The notes under the pieces are model-generated. The model saw only the letters and a list, made by a program, of their open reading frames with translations, was not told the DNA's origin and did not search any database. A DNA stretch of 64,000 nucleotides from Microdochium bolleyi (taxonomy: Eukaryota > Ascomycota > Sordariomycetes > Xylariales > Microdochiaceae): contig KQ964248.1 of NCBI GenBank assembly GCA_001566295.1, positions 744,001 through 808,000 on the forward strand, in the 5' to 3' direction. Positions 35,089 to 45,559 of the stretch are shown here, in pieces (positions within the stretch are counted from its first letter, which is position 1; every line of letters starts with the position of its first letter). The position numbers were made by a program, and so were the translations under genes.

Positions 35089-35694
35089 CGCTCACCGTGG
35101 TCGCGGCGGATGTTTGAATGATACCCAATATGACTTTAGCCATTAATCAAATATGGCATCTCTGATACATTATTTGATTTGTCTGCGTGATGGAGACGGT
35201 CACGGGATAATGAGTAGATTTGGCCAATCACTGTTGATTGCCTACCAACCACGATGAACAGGACAGTCCGGCTGGGGTCAGATGTTCCGAGAGCGAACCC
35301 AATTATCGAGAATGCCGAGGTTGGATACGAGTATGATTTTTTGGTTGGCAAGTACTCCATTTGAGCCTCATAACACAGCGCACCGGTCTTTTTTGTGTCA
35401 CATGGATCTGAAAACGGCGCAATATAGCAATCGAAGACCTCAAATATCCTGTGTCCAGTCAAACTATTGCGTGGGTGTCATGCCGGTGTCTGCTTCGATT
35501 TGTGTGAATTATCAATTGAACGCCGTGATAAGTTGACATGGCCTAAACCTCGATCTTCATGTTCCCGCTAGCACGATCAGTCTTCTGCCTGCCCGAGCTC
35601 TGCGCGCTCTCCCGTCGGATGGTTCTTTTGCGGCTAGGCTCCGTACTATACATCGAAGGACGAGGCAATCGTTTGGGTCCAGGTGTCATCGAGT
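35089..35694. other. Convergent 3' region of MED6 and the complex I subunit gene
   Basis: About 600 bases, AT-rich at 35110-35530. A minus-strand frame at 35543-35743 overlaps the last exon of the complex I subunit in another frame and is a shadow. No further gene seen. Confidence 0.5.
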
Positions 35695-35976
35695 TCAGTG
35701 GTCCCAGGGGTGCTTCCGGCCCAGCAGAACCGCGCCTATACAAGTGTTAGTAAACTGTTTTCCATTCGACCTCGTGTGCTCCAGAATGAGGGGCATTTAC
35801 CGTCCTTCTTCGCCCGGTACATCAGCTAGACAGACTGTTAGCAATGTATGTTGGCCCATGGTATGATTATTGCAGCTTACGAAGAACCACATGCTCGCAC
35901 CAAGAGCTGTGGCAGTGTATCTGTAAATGCCAGGGACATGAGGCCTGAGGCCGTTGCCGATAGGTCCGCCAGCCAT
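35695..35976 (-). CDS. Small complex I accessory subunit, NDUFB2 (AGGG)-like
   Basis: A 53-aa protein hidden in three small exons: 35976-35881 (32 codons), 35825-35801, 35735-35695. Donors are GTAAGC and GTAAAT; the last acceptor is preceded by TTTACTAAC. The product begins MAGGPIGNGLRPHVPGIYRY, has one membrane-type helix around ATALGASMWFFLMY, and ends AKKDGAVLLGRKHPWDH. The MWF-x(2)-YRAK-x-DG-x(2)-LG-x(2)-HPW pattern is the one I remember for NDUFB2 of plants and fungi, a membrane-arm subunit of mitochondrial NADH dehydrogenase. The start follows directly from the conserved Gly-Gly N-terminus. It is divergent from BUR1. Confidence 0.8.
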
Positions 35977-36717
35977 TCTCTGCGATTCAACGACGGCGTC
36001 AATACTGGGATTCCGTGTTCGGTGCTGCGGACAGAGGCGGGTGTGTCGGACTCACGGATGCTTTGGTGTCGGATCGGTTGCTGGGCTTCGTCGATTGACC
36101 GTCGTTCAGTGCTCGCCGCAAGCTTGGTCGTGATGTCGTCGGCCAGAGTTTGGGTGGAGGATTACCCAGCTCAATTTCGGCGACATCATTGGGCGCCACA
36201 GCTGGCTTCAGCCGAAGCACACAGCCACATGCTGAAGCCACCTAAATGTGGAGCTGCAGAGGACGCTGCGGATGCCTTGCGCATCAGGCATCAAACCATT
36301 TCCAATGGTTTTTAGCGGAGCCCGCCAAGGCTCGACCCTGGTCGGCCGGATTGTCGCGCCGTCGGGTCGCGCTGAAGTCTTGATGGACTGCAGCCGCATC
36401 ATCTGTGACGACTGAGATTGGTGATGCACACTCATCATTTTTACGACCTCACAGACCCCCGACAACACGCAAGCGACGACTGCACTGCAGCCCAGTCACC
36501 CACCTCAGCTGCGCGCGCTTTCTCCAATTGTCAAGCTCGTCTCTCCCGTGCTTCGGTCATCCGTGCAACATCACAAATGTTCACCGTCGCAGTAGGCCAT
36601 CCATCGAGTGGATAGGTGCTGGGCAGCAGGGGCGCGAGTCGCCAACCACGACTTCCTGGCTTGCACACGACATCAGGCTTCTCTCGAATCACCTTCACAC
36701 ACCAGCGTACCAGCAAT
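35977..36717. other. Divergent promoter region, complex I subunit and BUR1
   Basis: About 740 bases between divergent starts. The BUR1 frame is open upstream to 36616 but the extra residues are not conserved. Minus-strand frames here have no motifs. Confidence 0.5.
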
Positions 36718-38706
36718 ATGGCGTACTCGGCAAGCAATGGGGCGCCTTCCCCGCGATCGTTCGCGGTGCAGCACCAACGGCCGAAAGAGAGCTTCACAGG
36801 TTGTTCGAGAATACATGACTATGAGCTTCTGAACAAGCTCGGCGAGGGAACATTTGGGTGAGCAGGAATGCAGCAAATGGTACACCAAACGGCAGGAGCT
36901 AATGCAGGCTTCTCACCATAGCGAGGTCCACAAGGCGAGGTCGAAGAAGACCGGCGGCTTGGTGGCCCTGAAGAAGATCATCATGCACAATGAGAAGGAC
37001 GGGGTTAGTTGCAAGCACCTCTTCAGGCAGCCCGCCAGTATGCTGACTTTGACTTGTCATATAGTTCCCTATCACGGCGCTGAGAGAGATCAAATTGCTC
37101 AAGCTTCTGTCACATCGAAACGTCCTGCGGCTGGAGGACATGGCAGTCGAGCATCACAGCAAGATGAGTGAGTCGTATCCGGAGGCGTCGCCCTGCGTGT
37201 GTATAAGACAGTCCTGCTCACACAAAACTACTTCTCCAAAGTCGACAAACGGAAACGGCCAATTATGTACATGGTCATGCCGTACATGGATCACGATCTG
37301 TCCGGCCTGCTCGACAATCCTTCGGTGCACTTCACCGTGCCACAGATCAAGTGCTACCTTCTACAGCTACTGGAGGGTCTACGCTACCTGCACGACAGCC
37401 ACATCTTGCATCGAGACATGAAGGCCGCAAACTTGCTCATTAACAACAAGGGCAACTTGCAAATCGCCGATTTTGGTCTGGCGCGTCATTACGACGGCCC
37501 AGTGCCAAAGCCCGGCGGCGGTGGCGGTGATGGTCGTCGTGAGTACACTAGCCTAGTAGTCACGCGATGGTACCGGCCACCGGAGCTTCTGCTACATCTC
37601 AAGAGATACACCACTGCCATTGATATGTGGGGTGTTGGGTAAGTCTCGAGCTCAGCAGCTATTGGCAGACCGAGCATTACTAATGCCTGACTAGGTGTGT
37701 CCTCGGTGAGATGCTGACAGGGAAGCCGATATTGGCAGGTGAAAGCGATAACCACCAGCTGGACATCATCTTCGACCTGGTGGGCACACCCACGGAACAG
37801 ACCATGCCAGGCTGGAAGCAATTGCCTGGTGCGGAAGGGCTGATGCCTCGGCCTCGACCGCCCTCGCTGCCTCAACGATTCAGGGAGCACGGGCCGCAGG
37901 CTGTGTCGCTGTTGACGGAACTCATGCTCCTTGACTGGCGTGCCCGGCTAAATGCGCACGATGCTCTGGAACATCCATACTTCAAGACTGCACCCTTTCC
38001 TGCTCGTCCCGAAGACATTCCCACATTCGAAGACAGCCACGAGCTCGACCGTAGGAAGTTCCACGACCGTCGGCAAGCTCTCCCGCCGGCTCCACAGGGG
38101 GGCACTGTTGGCGTAGCAGCATTCGAAGGGCCAAACGCCTCATTCGGACCAGGAGATGGGTATGGCCACCGGGGCAGCGGACGTCATCACAGCCACCACA
38201 ACAACCGCCGGGATATGGACGATGGCGGGCGGCGACCGACCTGGGCACGAGAGCAACCGCGGCACGAGCATAGACTGCCGCCGCGACCACCACCGCCAGA
38301 GAATGGATGGGAGTCACACGGGGACGGTAGGCCACCACCGCCGCCGCGGAGCCGCGGACCACCAGGAGGCCCTCCGCCACCACCGATAGGTAGGCCGAGT
38401 GCAGACGTAGACACATACATCCCAGCGTACGGCGACCGCCCCCCACGATCTGACCGGCCGCCTAGAGGAGGCCCGGGCGATGACCGACCACCGCCCAGGA
38501 AACGGGACGACCGCGACGACATGAGGCGGCACAACGACTGGGACCGACGTGATAGGGACAGGGACAGAGACCGCGATAGAGACATGCGAGATAGCAGGAT
38601 GGATCACGACAGTGGGCGCAGCCGTAACAGCAGAACGCGGAGCCGGAGTCGTTCGCCACTGCCGCCCCCGCCGCGGGATAGGGACCGGGACGTGTACCGT
38701 CGATAG
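36718..38706 (+). CDS. BUR1: CDK9-type cyclin-dependent kinase Bur1
   Basis: 577 aa; phosphorylates the RNA polymerase II C-terminal domain and elongation factors with a cyclin partner. Exons: 36718-36857, 36922-37003, 37065-37167, 37242-37638, 37695-38706. Kinase motifs in order: LGEGTFGEVHKA, VALKKI, the PITALRE helix ([12 protein letters not shown]), [18 protein letters not shown], and the T-loop [13 protein letters not shown]. After the kinase domain are [22 protein letters not shown] and a long Pro/Arg/Asp-rich tail. The acceptor at 37241 (AAAG) is weak; the alternative acceptor at 37211 keeps frame and would insert ten residues ([10 protein letters not shown] region). I prefer 37241 because fungal homologues, as I remember them, have no insert there. 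The frame continues past the stop for 37 more codons. Confidence 0.92.
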
Positions 38707-39104
38707 GACGACCGGTGGGACCGGGACGTGTTCAACGGAGTGGCCCGGGAGGTTGGCCGTGGGGTACGCCAGGATATGGGCCACGACTATGGTCGGGCCC
38801 ATCGGCCGTGGGGTTATTGAGCTACGCTCTGCGCGAGAGTGTATAGCAGTTTGTTCTTCTATCTTATCACGCCGATGCCGGCAGTGGAGGAGCACGGCAG
38901 TAGGTGCTTGGGCTAGTTAGCACGGTGCTTGGTGAGCAATATACCACGATAGATTATCAATCCTTCTCCTTTCGGACCGCCACAACTGGGGACGTGTGTG
39001 ATATTTGATATAGACTCCACAAGTCGTTCTCATGCATGGATCGCTTTCCGTAAAGACCATTCCCAGTAGTCTACCCTCGTCCCTGTTATTGCGCTCAAAG
39101 CATA
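38707..39104. other. Convergent 3' region of BUR1 and the membrane-protein gene
   Basis: About 400 bases. The first 111 continue the BUR1 frame after its TAG to a TGA ending at 38820; the rest shows nothing. Confidence 0.5.
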
Positions 39105-40533
39105 TCAGAGAGACTCCGTCTCACTACTCTCCTCGTGGATGGTCTGACTGAGCAGCATACCCCTCCGCGGCCCTCCTCCTCCCCCTCCCCCTCCCCCTCC
39201 GCCACCGCTGCCACTCCCACTACCTGCGCCCCCACTGATGCCACTGATGCGCTGCTTAGACGCCCGGTCGAGCGAGCGGATGCGCTTCCACTGCGTGTCG
39301 AGCAGATCTCTGTGTTCCTGGAGGGGGTCCTTCACGTCCTGCGTCTGTCGCGATCGCGAGGAGGACGGGTCGTTCTTGCCGCTGCCCTTGCTGCTGCGTT
39401 TCTCCTTCTCCGCGCCCCGTGTCGGAAGTGCCGCCGAAGTCGACGCCGCGGACGAGGAGGACAGCCAGTCCTTCATGGCGGACTCGCGGTAGCTCTGCTC
39501 GTCCTGGGCATCTACCATATCCGTACGCTTGAAGGCGTTGAGGTCCTCCCCCTCCTCCTCTTCGTCTTCGTCGTCGTCGTAGTGATAGTACTCATCACCG
39601 CCTAGCCGGCCCTTGCCACTACGAAGGAAACTCGCGTCGTCCCTGCCGGTTGAGAAAGCTCCGGGCGGGGGGGACCGCGCCTGGCCGGCGGTGGTGTGAT
39701 ATGACGGCGGTGGACCGGGCCACAGGAACGACGACGCGGCGGCCGGGAGGTATCCCCCGACCGCGCGGCCGACGAGCGAGCGCGACGCACCGGACGCCGC
39801 ATAAGCACTACCTGCCGACGACGAGTTTGGGCCGGTCCCCGCTTCTCCATGTGCCGGTGTGCCAGCCCCGCGACCTAGGAGGAGTCGACCGCCGCCGCCG
39901 TATAGAGCGCCGCTCCGGGAGAAGAAACCGCCAGACTGCTGTTTCCGCCACGCGCGCTGCTGCCGGCGGTGCTCGGCCTCGAGAGCGACCTGCCTGTCCC
40001 GCGCGGGCTCCACGCCCAGGATCACGAAGATGAATGTGCTTGTGCCGTAGAGGGCACAGCCGGCTAGGAGGCCAACCATGGCGGCGCAGGCAAGCTGTCG
40101 GGGCAGGTTAGTGATGATGTGGTATTTCGGAGGGTGGAGAACAGAATGCGGTCAAGTGTCGAGGCTGTGAGACTTACGAAGATGTACAAGTGCTGCAGGA
40201 TGTGCGCAAAGGGACAGCAGTTAGTGAAGATCACGTGTGGAACATCCCAATTGATGAAGCGGCCGCAGATCTGCCTCTTCAGATCGAGGTCTTGGGCAAC
40301 GCGACTATACGGACCTTGAGCTTGGCGACGAGGGCCAGGGCGACACCCAGTGCCGAGGAGAAACCCTTGAAGATGTACCACAGTGGGGAGAAGACGACGG
40401 CAAGGAGCCTGAGGAAGTAGTAGGCGGGGTAGTGAAGCGGGAAGGTGACATAGTATGTGACGGTCCGGAGCGCCCTTGCCGTCCAGAGGAGGGCGTCGAC
40501 GATGCCGGAGAGGACTGGGAGGACCTTGTCCAT
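39105..40533 (-). CDS. Unknown fungal multi-pass membrane protein with 15-nt exon
   Basis: 407 aa from exons 40533-40315, 40192-40178 and 40094-39105. I do not recognise a named family. The first 110 residues are strongly hydrophobic with probably three or four membrane helices (ALLWTARALRTVTYYVTFPL, YYFLRLLAVVFSPLWYIF, ALGVALALVAKL, LACAAMVGLLAGCALYG). The rest is a soluble tail rich in Ser, Gly, Arg and acids, with an Asp/Glu run (YYHYDDDEDEEEEGED) and a tract of about twelve Gly near the end. The middle exon encodes only HLYIF. It is supported by CTGCAG and GTAAGT borders and by the hydrophobic continuity it restores. The first intron uses a GTCCGT donor. Its membrane location is inferred from composition. 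Confidence 0.72.
39171..39236. repeat. Polypyrimidine low-complexity tract coding poly-Gly
   Basis: CCT/CCC repeats on the plus strand, read on the minus strand as GGN codons for the Gly/Ser tract near the end of the membrane protein. Likely length-variable between strains, by inference. Confidence 0.7.
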
Positions 40534-41636
40534 GGTTGATACTGTTGATCTACTCCAGGATGTGTACTGTGAGATGTTGCGCCGTCTGGGCTGCGGATGC
40601 GACAGGCCGTGGTTGGATCACGACATTGTGCTATTGTTGTGTGTGGTGTCGTGTGGTGGCTGGCAGCGATGCGTGTGCGAAGAGCAAGAGATGTTGAGAG
40701 GGAGAGACTGGAGTGTTGTCGTTGTTGCCGGTCTCAAACGTCACCAGCTGAATTGGCCGTGTGAGACAGGCGCAGGGAACTGGGGGGAACTTGGCAAGGC
40801 AAGGCAAGGCAGCAGGCATGCACTCTAATTCGAGCTTTGTGTGTCGGAAAGCATGGAGACCTTTCATGTGAATGTGTTGTGTCTATTGTGCGATCCCTCA
40901 TGCACAGGCACGACGACCATGCTTGGACCGACGTCACCGTCACCAGTCCAGTCGTGCTCTGCACCAGCCCTACGAAGACGGCGGCGGGCTCCGGCGAGCT
41001 TTGGCCCGGTGGACTACTGCAAGGATGTGAGCCACGCTGCTGTTCCTGCAGGACAACCGCTGGTGCCCTCGAGCGCCCGCGACGGTAGTCGGGATTGACA
41101 GGCCCAGCCAGCCTGCACCTGACAGGAACCGCAATGCCTAGGAACCCTGACGGCGGCGCGATCCCATTCCACCTGGGCAGGTGAGCGCGTCCCTGCCTGC
41201 AGGGCTGCCTGACAGAGGCTCTCGTTGTCAACGGGCTAGAACGCGCCGTCAGCGGGAACCAGACCCCACGTGAGGTGGGCAGAGACAGTCAGCTGCCCAA
41301 TTGCCCCCGGCACGGTGCCCCACCCCGAGCTCTTGATGTCTGCCGGCCAGCAACCTCACCAGTCACCCGTCACCACATGCACCCCCGAACCTCTTCCCTC
41401 CGGCACGCCTCTGCCCTCCCGACACCGCGACCGGCTCCGCGTCTGCCCTCCTGCCTGCCCGCGTCCGCCCTGCCCACGACCGGCCGACCTGCCTGCCGCC
41501 CGTCTGTCCTCCAGGGGTCCTCCCCCCGCCCAGTCCAGCCGCCCGCGCACCCCCCGCGCTGCTCGACCGGGCCCCTCCCCACCCCTCACCACCACTTCCT
41601 CTGCTTGCCGCCCGTCACAGGCACAGCTCGATAGTC
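40534..41636. other. Divergent promoter region, membrane protein and AMPK beta
   Basis: 1.1 kb between divergent starts. The plus strand from about 41340 to 41630 is very C-rich, like a fungal 5' leader for the AMPK beta gene. Open frames here (up to 165 codons) are compositional. No gene seen. Confidence 0.5.
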
Positions 41637-43208
41637 ATGGGCAATTCTCCTAGCAGCAGTCGCGGCGCCACGCCGACTTCTGCCTCCCACCACCACTCCC
41701 ATAGCTCCGGCGCCGCTGGCCCCGGCAACGACTCGCCCCGCGCCAACAAGAAGGAGCCCAAGAGCCTCACCTCTCTCCACCACGCCCAGCGCTCCGCTGC
41801 CTCCCCAGAAGCCTCTGCCGTCCTCGCCCACGGCTCGACCATCTCCAGCAGGACCTCTCAGTCCCGCCCTCTCTCCATCCTCACCTCCTCCTCGCCCTCG
41901 ACGAGCATCAACCACACACCTGCTAGCTCCGCCGCTCCCTCCCGCAACTCAGAGACAAAGTCTCGCCCCGTCTCCGAGTTCCGCGCCGAGCCCTCCAAGC
42001 CCGTCGACGTCCCCGTCTCGAACCCAGACGCCGCTGCCGCCGCCGGCGCCAGCGCCCACGACAGTCAGTACGACGACGCCGGCCTCGCCTCGGGCTTTGC
42101 CTCAAGCAGCGTGCAGGACATGTCGTCGTACATCCCGCGGCCGCCTAGGTTGCCCCTCCCGATCGAGGAGGAGATCCACACACCCGGCTCGCCTATCATC
42201 GCGCCAGAAGATGTCGGGGATGACATTGATACCGCCCCGCTCGACAAGGACGTCACTCTGCCACGACGGGCCTCTGGCCTGAGCAATGCCACCGATGAGG
42301 ACGACTCAGAAGAGCTGCGCGTCGACAAAACACGGCCGACTGTACCGACGCGGGTTGAGTGGCTGGGTGGTGGTCAAAAGGTCTATGTCACAGGAACACC
42401 ATTCCAATGGAGTCGCAAGCAGAGGCTGAATCCAGTGTAAGTGGCTCTTCCCTGCCCGTCGGCAACCCAAGCTCTATACTAACCGTGGCTGGGAATAACA
42501 GGCCAGGCCGTGAAGGCGTCCTCGAGACTGTCATCCCCGTGTTCCCTGGTACACACCACCTCAAGTTCCTGGTCGACGGCAACATGCAGACATCACCAGA
42601 CCTGCCCACGACAGTCGACTTCGGCAACAACCTCGTAAATTACATTGAAGTCAGCGGCGACGACGCTGCCGCAAGTGACGTGATCGTGGACCTGAAGATC
42701 CCCAAGTCCAGCAAGGAAGCCTCCGACCTGCCCAGCCGCTCCGGCTCCGCCGACGGTCTGTCGAAAGATGGCAGTACTACCGGCCCCAAGAAGCCGCATC
42801 TCAAAGTCATCGAGCCCGCCGACATCTTCACCCCCTCCCTGCCGGGTTACCTTACGGACTTTGACCAGCCCGAGGAGAGCGCGGCGTACAGCCTCGCAAT
42901 GGTGGCCCTCGAGAAGCTCCCCATGCCGCCGGCGCTGCCTGGTTTCCTGAGCAAGCCGATCCTGAACAACACGACGCTCATCAAGGACGACAACAGCGTG
43001 CTCAACATGCCCAACCACACCGTGCTCAACCATCTCGGCACGTGTAGCATCAAGAATAACGTCCTGGCTGTATCGGCGACAACCAGGTACAGGAACAAGG
43101 TACGTTTTTTGCTGACTTGATTTGATTCCTGTGTACGGGACACTATGGCTAACTTGACATGCCTGCTCTCAGTACGTCACGACGATAATATACAAGCCAA
43201 CAGATTAA
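41637..43208 (+). CDS. GAL83: AMPK/Snf1 kinase beta subunit (Gal83/Sip2 type)
   Basis: 477 aa; the scaffold of the Snf1 kinase, joining catalytic and gamma subunits. Exons: 41637-42436, 42502-43099, 43173-43208. It begins MGNSPSSS, a good N-myristoylation context, followed by a long Ser/Thr/Pro-rich region. The glycogen-binding (CBM48) domain is at about 244-345, with KVYVTGTPFQWSRK, HHLKFLVDG and LVNYIEV. The C-terminal ASC domain starts at PGYLTDFDQPEE and includes LNNTTLIKDDNSVLNMPNH and VSATTRYRNKYVTTIIYKP. The last exon supplies only 11 residues but completes the conserved beta-strand that contacts the gamma subunit, which supports the join. Convergent with KAE1. Confidence 0.95.
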
Positions 43209-44485
43209 ATCGCCGCAACTCTGGTGGTCTCGAACTCGGCATTAGTACGGAAGGGCAGATGGTGGACGAAACAGAGCAGAGATCACCAGGCACTCCCGCG
43301 GCTGTCGGTCATCGGGACTAGGCGTGGACGAGAACGGACCATATTATCATGATGAACGGATGGCGGCGCTAGGAGGGCATGAATGCCAATTATATCAAAA
43401 AGGAGGTGTTACGGGTGTTCTTTGAATGGGATTTTGCTTTTGTGTTGCCACGGCGATGGTCGCCAGTACTACGATTGCTGTGTTTCCCGCGCGAGTGAGG
43501 CGCAGGTTTAATCAGGATTACAAGCCTTACCTCACTGTTTGTTGCTGTCCGCATGGGAGGGTCCTCGTCTCATCGGTGGTTCGTACTGTGTTTATAATCT
43601 CTATTCATTCATGTACATCTATGGGGAATCTCGATTTGCCCAATACTTGGTCGCATGTATCTACATCATTAGATCCGACCATTGCCGGCAGCGGCCCCGT
43701 CAAGGCAGTCCCCGAGAGGCCTCGAAGCGGCAGCTGCGCTCACACCAACGGCTGTCGCCTTGAAACTTAGAATTGCTTCCCAGTGGCTTCCCGGTTAGGT
43801 GTGTCCGTCTACCCTTTATTTCGCCTTGGCTCCACCCATCGCAGGCAGGTGCTTCTTCCCACCCGGAAAGCCCGGAAATCCCGGTCTGACAAGGTCATGG
43901 TGGTCGCCCTCTTCCGAATGGCGCATCGAGGGATGGGAGACTGACTGCTTGCTCGCTCTCTCTTCCTCTCACTTCTTTGCCTTGCGCTTGTCGATGCGTG
44001 TATAGGGCCCAATTATTCAACATGTTCCTACCGGCGTCCCAGCCCTCATGTCCAAGGACGACGTCAAATTGGGTGAAACAGCTCTCTCTTCCCAGACTTT
44101 GAGGCTTCTTATTTTGGTGCAAGTCCTCTGGCGGATGTCGGCCATGCAGGTGGGGTAGTTCGCGAGAGAGTCGCGATCTCTAGGACGCTCGGACAGTCGA
44201 CTAGCGGTAAGGATGGTGATATTGCTGCCACGCACGGTCTTATGCTTTGCTCGCGAGCTGAGGTGCAGAGAGCCACCATAAAGTGATGAGCTGGAGACAC
44301 GCTCGTTGCTGGTCACTCGAGGTCCAGGCGTTGTTCTCATGGTGCGAATACAAGAGACCGCTCGCTCGAAGTCCGGGCAGACCTTGCTTGCAGGAGGAAC
44401 TGGGGCATCCCAAAAGTCCAAGGAGGCCGTTGGAGCTCTGTCCGTCGTGTGTAGGTGTCCTCATGCTTCGGATTTGCATTCCTCT
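43209..44485. other. Convergent 3' region of AMPK beta and KAE1
   Basis: About 1.3 kb. Frames up to 134 codons (minus, 44017-44421) have no motifs. No tRNA or other structured RNA recognised. Confidence 0.5.
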
Positions 44486-45559
44486 TCAGTCCCTCCACTT
44501 CACCCAGACTTCGTCCGTACGGAAGCGCTGCGTGCAGGTACTATCCTCGAGAGGTGTGGTACATCCGGTCTCGTACGCGAGCAGGCCTGCGTGGGCAATC
44601 ATGATGCCATTATCTATACAAAACCGCTCGTCCGTGGCGTAGACGCTCCCGCCACGCTCGGCGGCCATGGCACCCATCATGGCCTGCAGACGCTCGTTGC
44701 ACCCCACACCGCCAACGATGAGCACCTGGCTGGTTCCTACGTGTGCCATGGCGCGCTCTGTAATCTCGACGAGCATGGCGAAGATGGTCTCCTGCAGCGT
44801 GAAGCAAAGGTCCTCGGGCGTGATGAGGTCCTGCTCGGGCACCTCGACGCCATTGGCGATCTGTGTGTGTTGCGCACGCATCGCGACGGCCAGGAGGTCC
44901 GCGGCCCCCAGGATCCCGCTGAACGAGCAGTCCATCCCTTTCACCGTGTACGGTAGGTCGAGCAGCCTGCTGCCGTTCTTGGCGAGCTGCTCTATGTTGT
45001 ATCCCGGAGCTGGGTCGTTGCTGATCTCGAGCGTACGAGCGAACCGGTCGAGGCAGTTGCCCACGGCGATGTCGAGGGTTTCGCCGAAGATGCGGTACCG
45101 CTGTTCCGCGTAGGCGATGACTTGCGTGTTTCCGCCCGATACGTACAGCACGACGGGGTTGTCGGCGCCCGTTATCTCCCGGCCCATCTCGATGTGGCCG
45201 ACGCAGTGGTTAACGCCGACAAGGGGCTTGTCCCACAACAGACTGAGCGTGCGGGCCGCGACCGCGACGCTCTGCAGGGGCGCGCCCATTCCCGGGCCTT
45301 TGGTATAGCAGATGCATGCCAGTTGGGATGGCGTGATGCCGGCGTCGCGCAGGGCTTGTACTGCGATGCGCGTGAAGTAGGAGCGGTGGTGTTTCGCGGT
45401 GTCTTTGGGCAGGAAGCCTGTGCCCGGTGGCGAGACGAAGGTATGTCTGATGTTGGAGAGGATGGTCGAGGCGCCGGTTACGGGGTCGTGGGCGATGATG
45501 CCGATGCCGAGCTTGTTGGCACTGCCCTCGCAGCCGAGGGCATAGAGAGGCTTGGACAT
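44486..45559 (-). CDS. KAE1: KEOPS complex ATPase Kae1 (tRNA threonylcarbamoyl transfer)
   Basis: 357 aa, intronless. The cytosolic/nuclear Kae1/OSGEP protein attaches threonylcarbamoyl to adenosine 37 of ANN-decoding tRNAs as part of KEOPS. It is an ASKHA-fold protein. Visible motifs: [14 protein letters not shown] at the N-terminus; [13 protein letters not shown]; the metal-binding pair H118 and H122 in [21 protein letters not shown]; and near the end [13 protein letters not shown] and [12 protein letters not shown]. Length and the PPGTGFLP motif fit the cytosolic form rather than the mitochondrial Qri7, and there is no presequence. Confidence 0.97.
   Translation of the reverse strand: MSKPLYALGCEGSANKLGIGIIAHDPVTGASTILSNIRHTFVSPPGTGFLPKDTAKHHRSYFTRIAVQALRDAGITPSQLACICYTKGPGMGAPLQSVAVAARTLSLLWDKPLVGVNHCVGHIEMGREITGADNPVVLYVSGGNTQVIAYAEQRYRIFGETLDIAVGNCLDRFARTLEISNDPAPGYNIEQLAKNGSRLLDLPYTVKGMDCSFSGILGAADLLAVAMRAQHTQIANGVEVPEQDLITPEDLCFTLQETIFAMLVEITERAMAHVGTSQVLIVGGVGCNERLQAMMGAMAAERGGSVYATDERFCIDNGIMIAHAGLLAYETGCTTPLEDSTCTQRFRTDEVWVKWRD

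Noticed and set aside
37168..37211. Alternative BUR1 intron 3 ending at GACAG (44 nt)
   Set aside because: Frame is kept, but the intron is very short, has no branch site, and would insert ten residues not expected in Bur1. It is noted as an alternative, not excluded.
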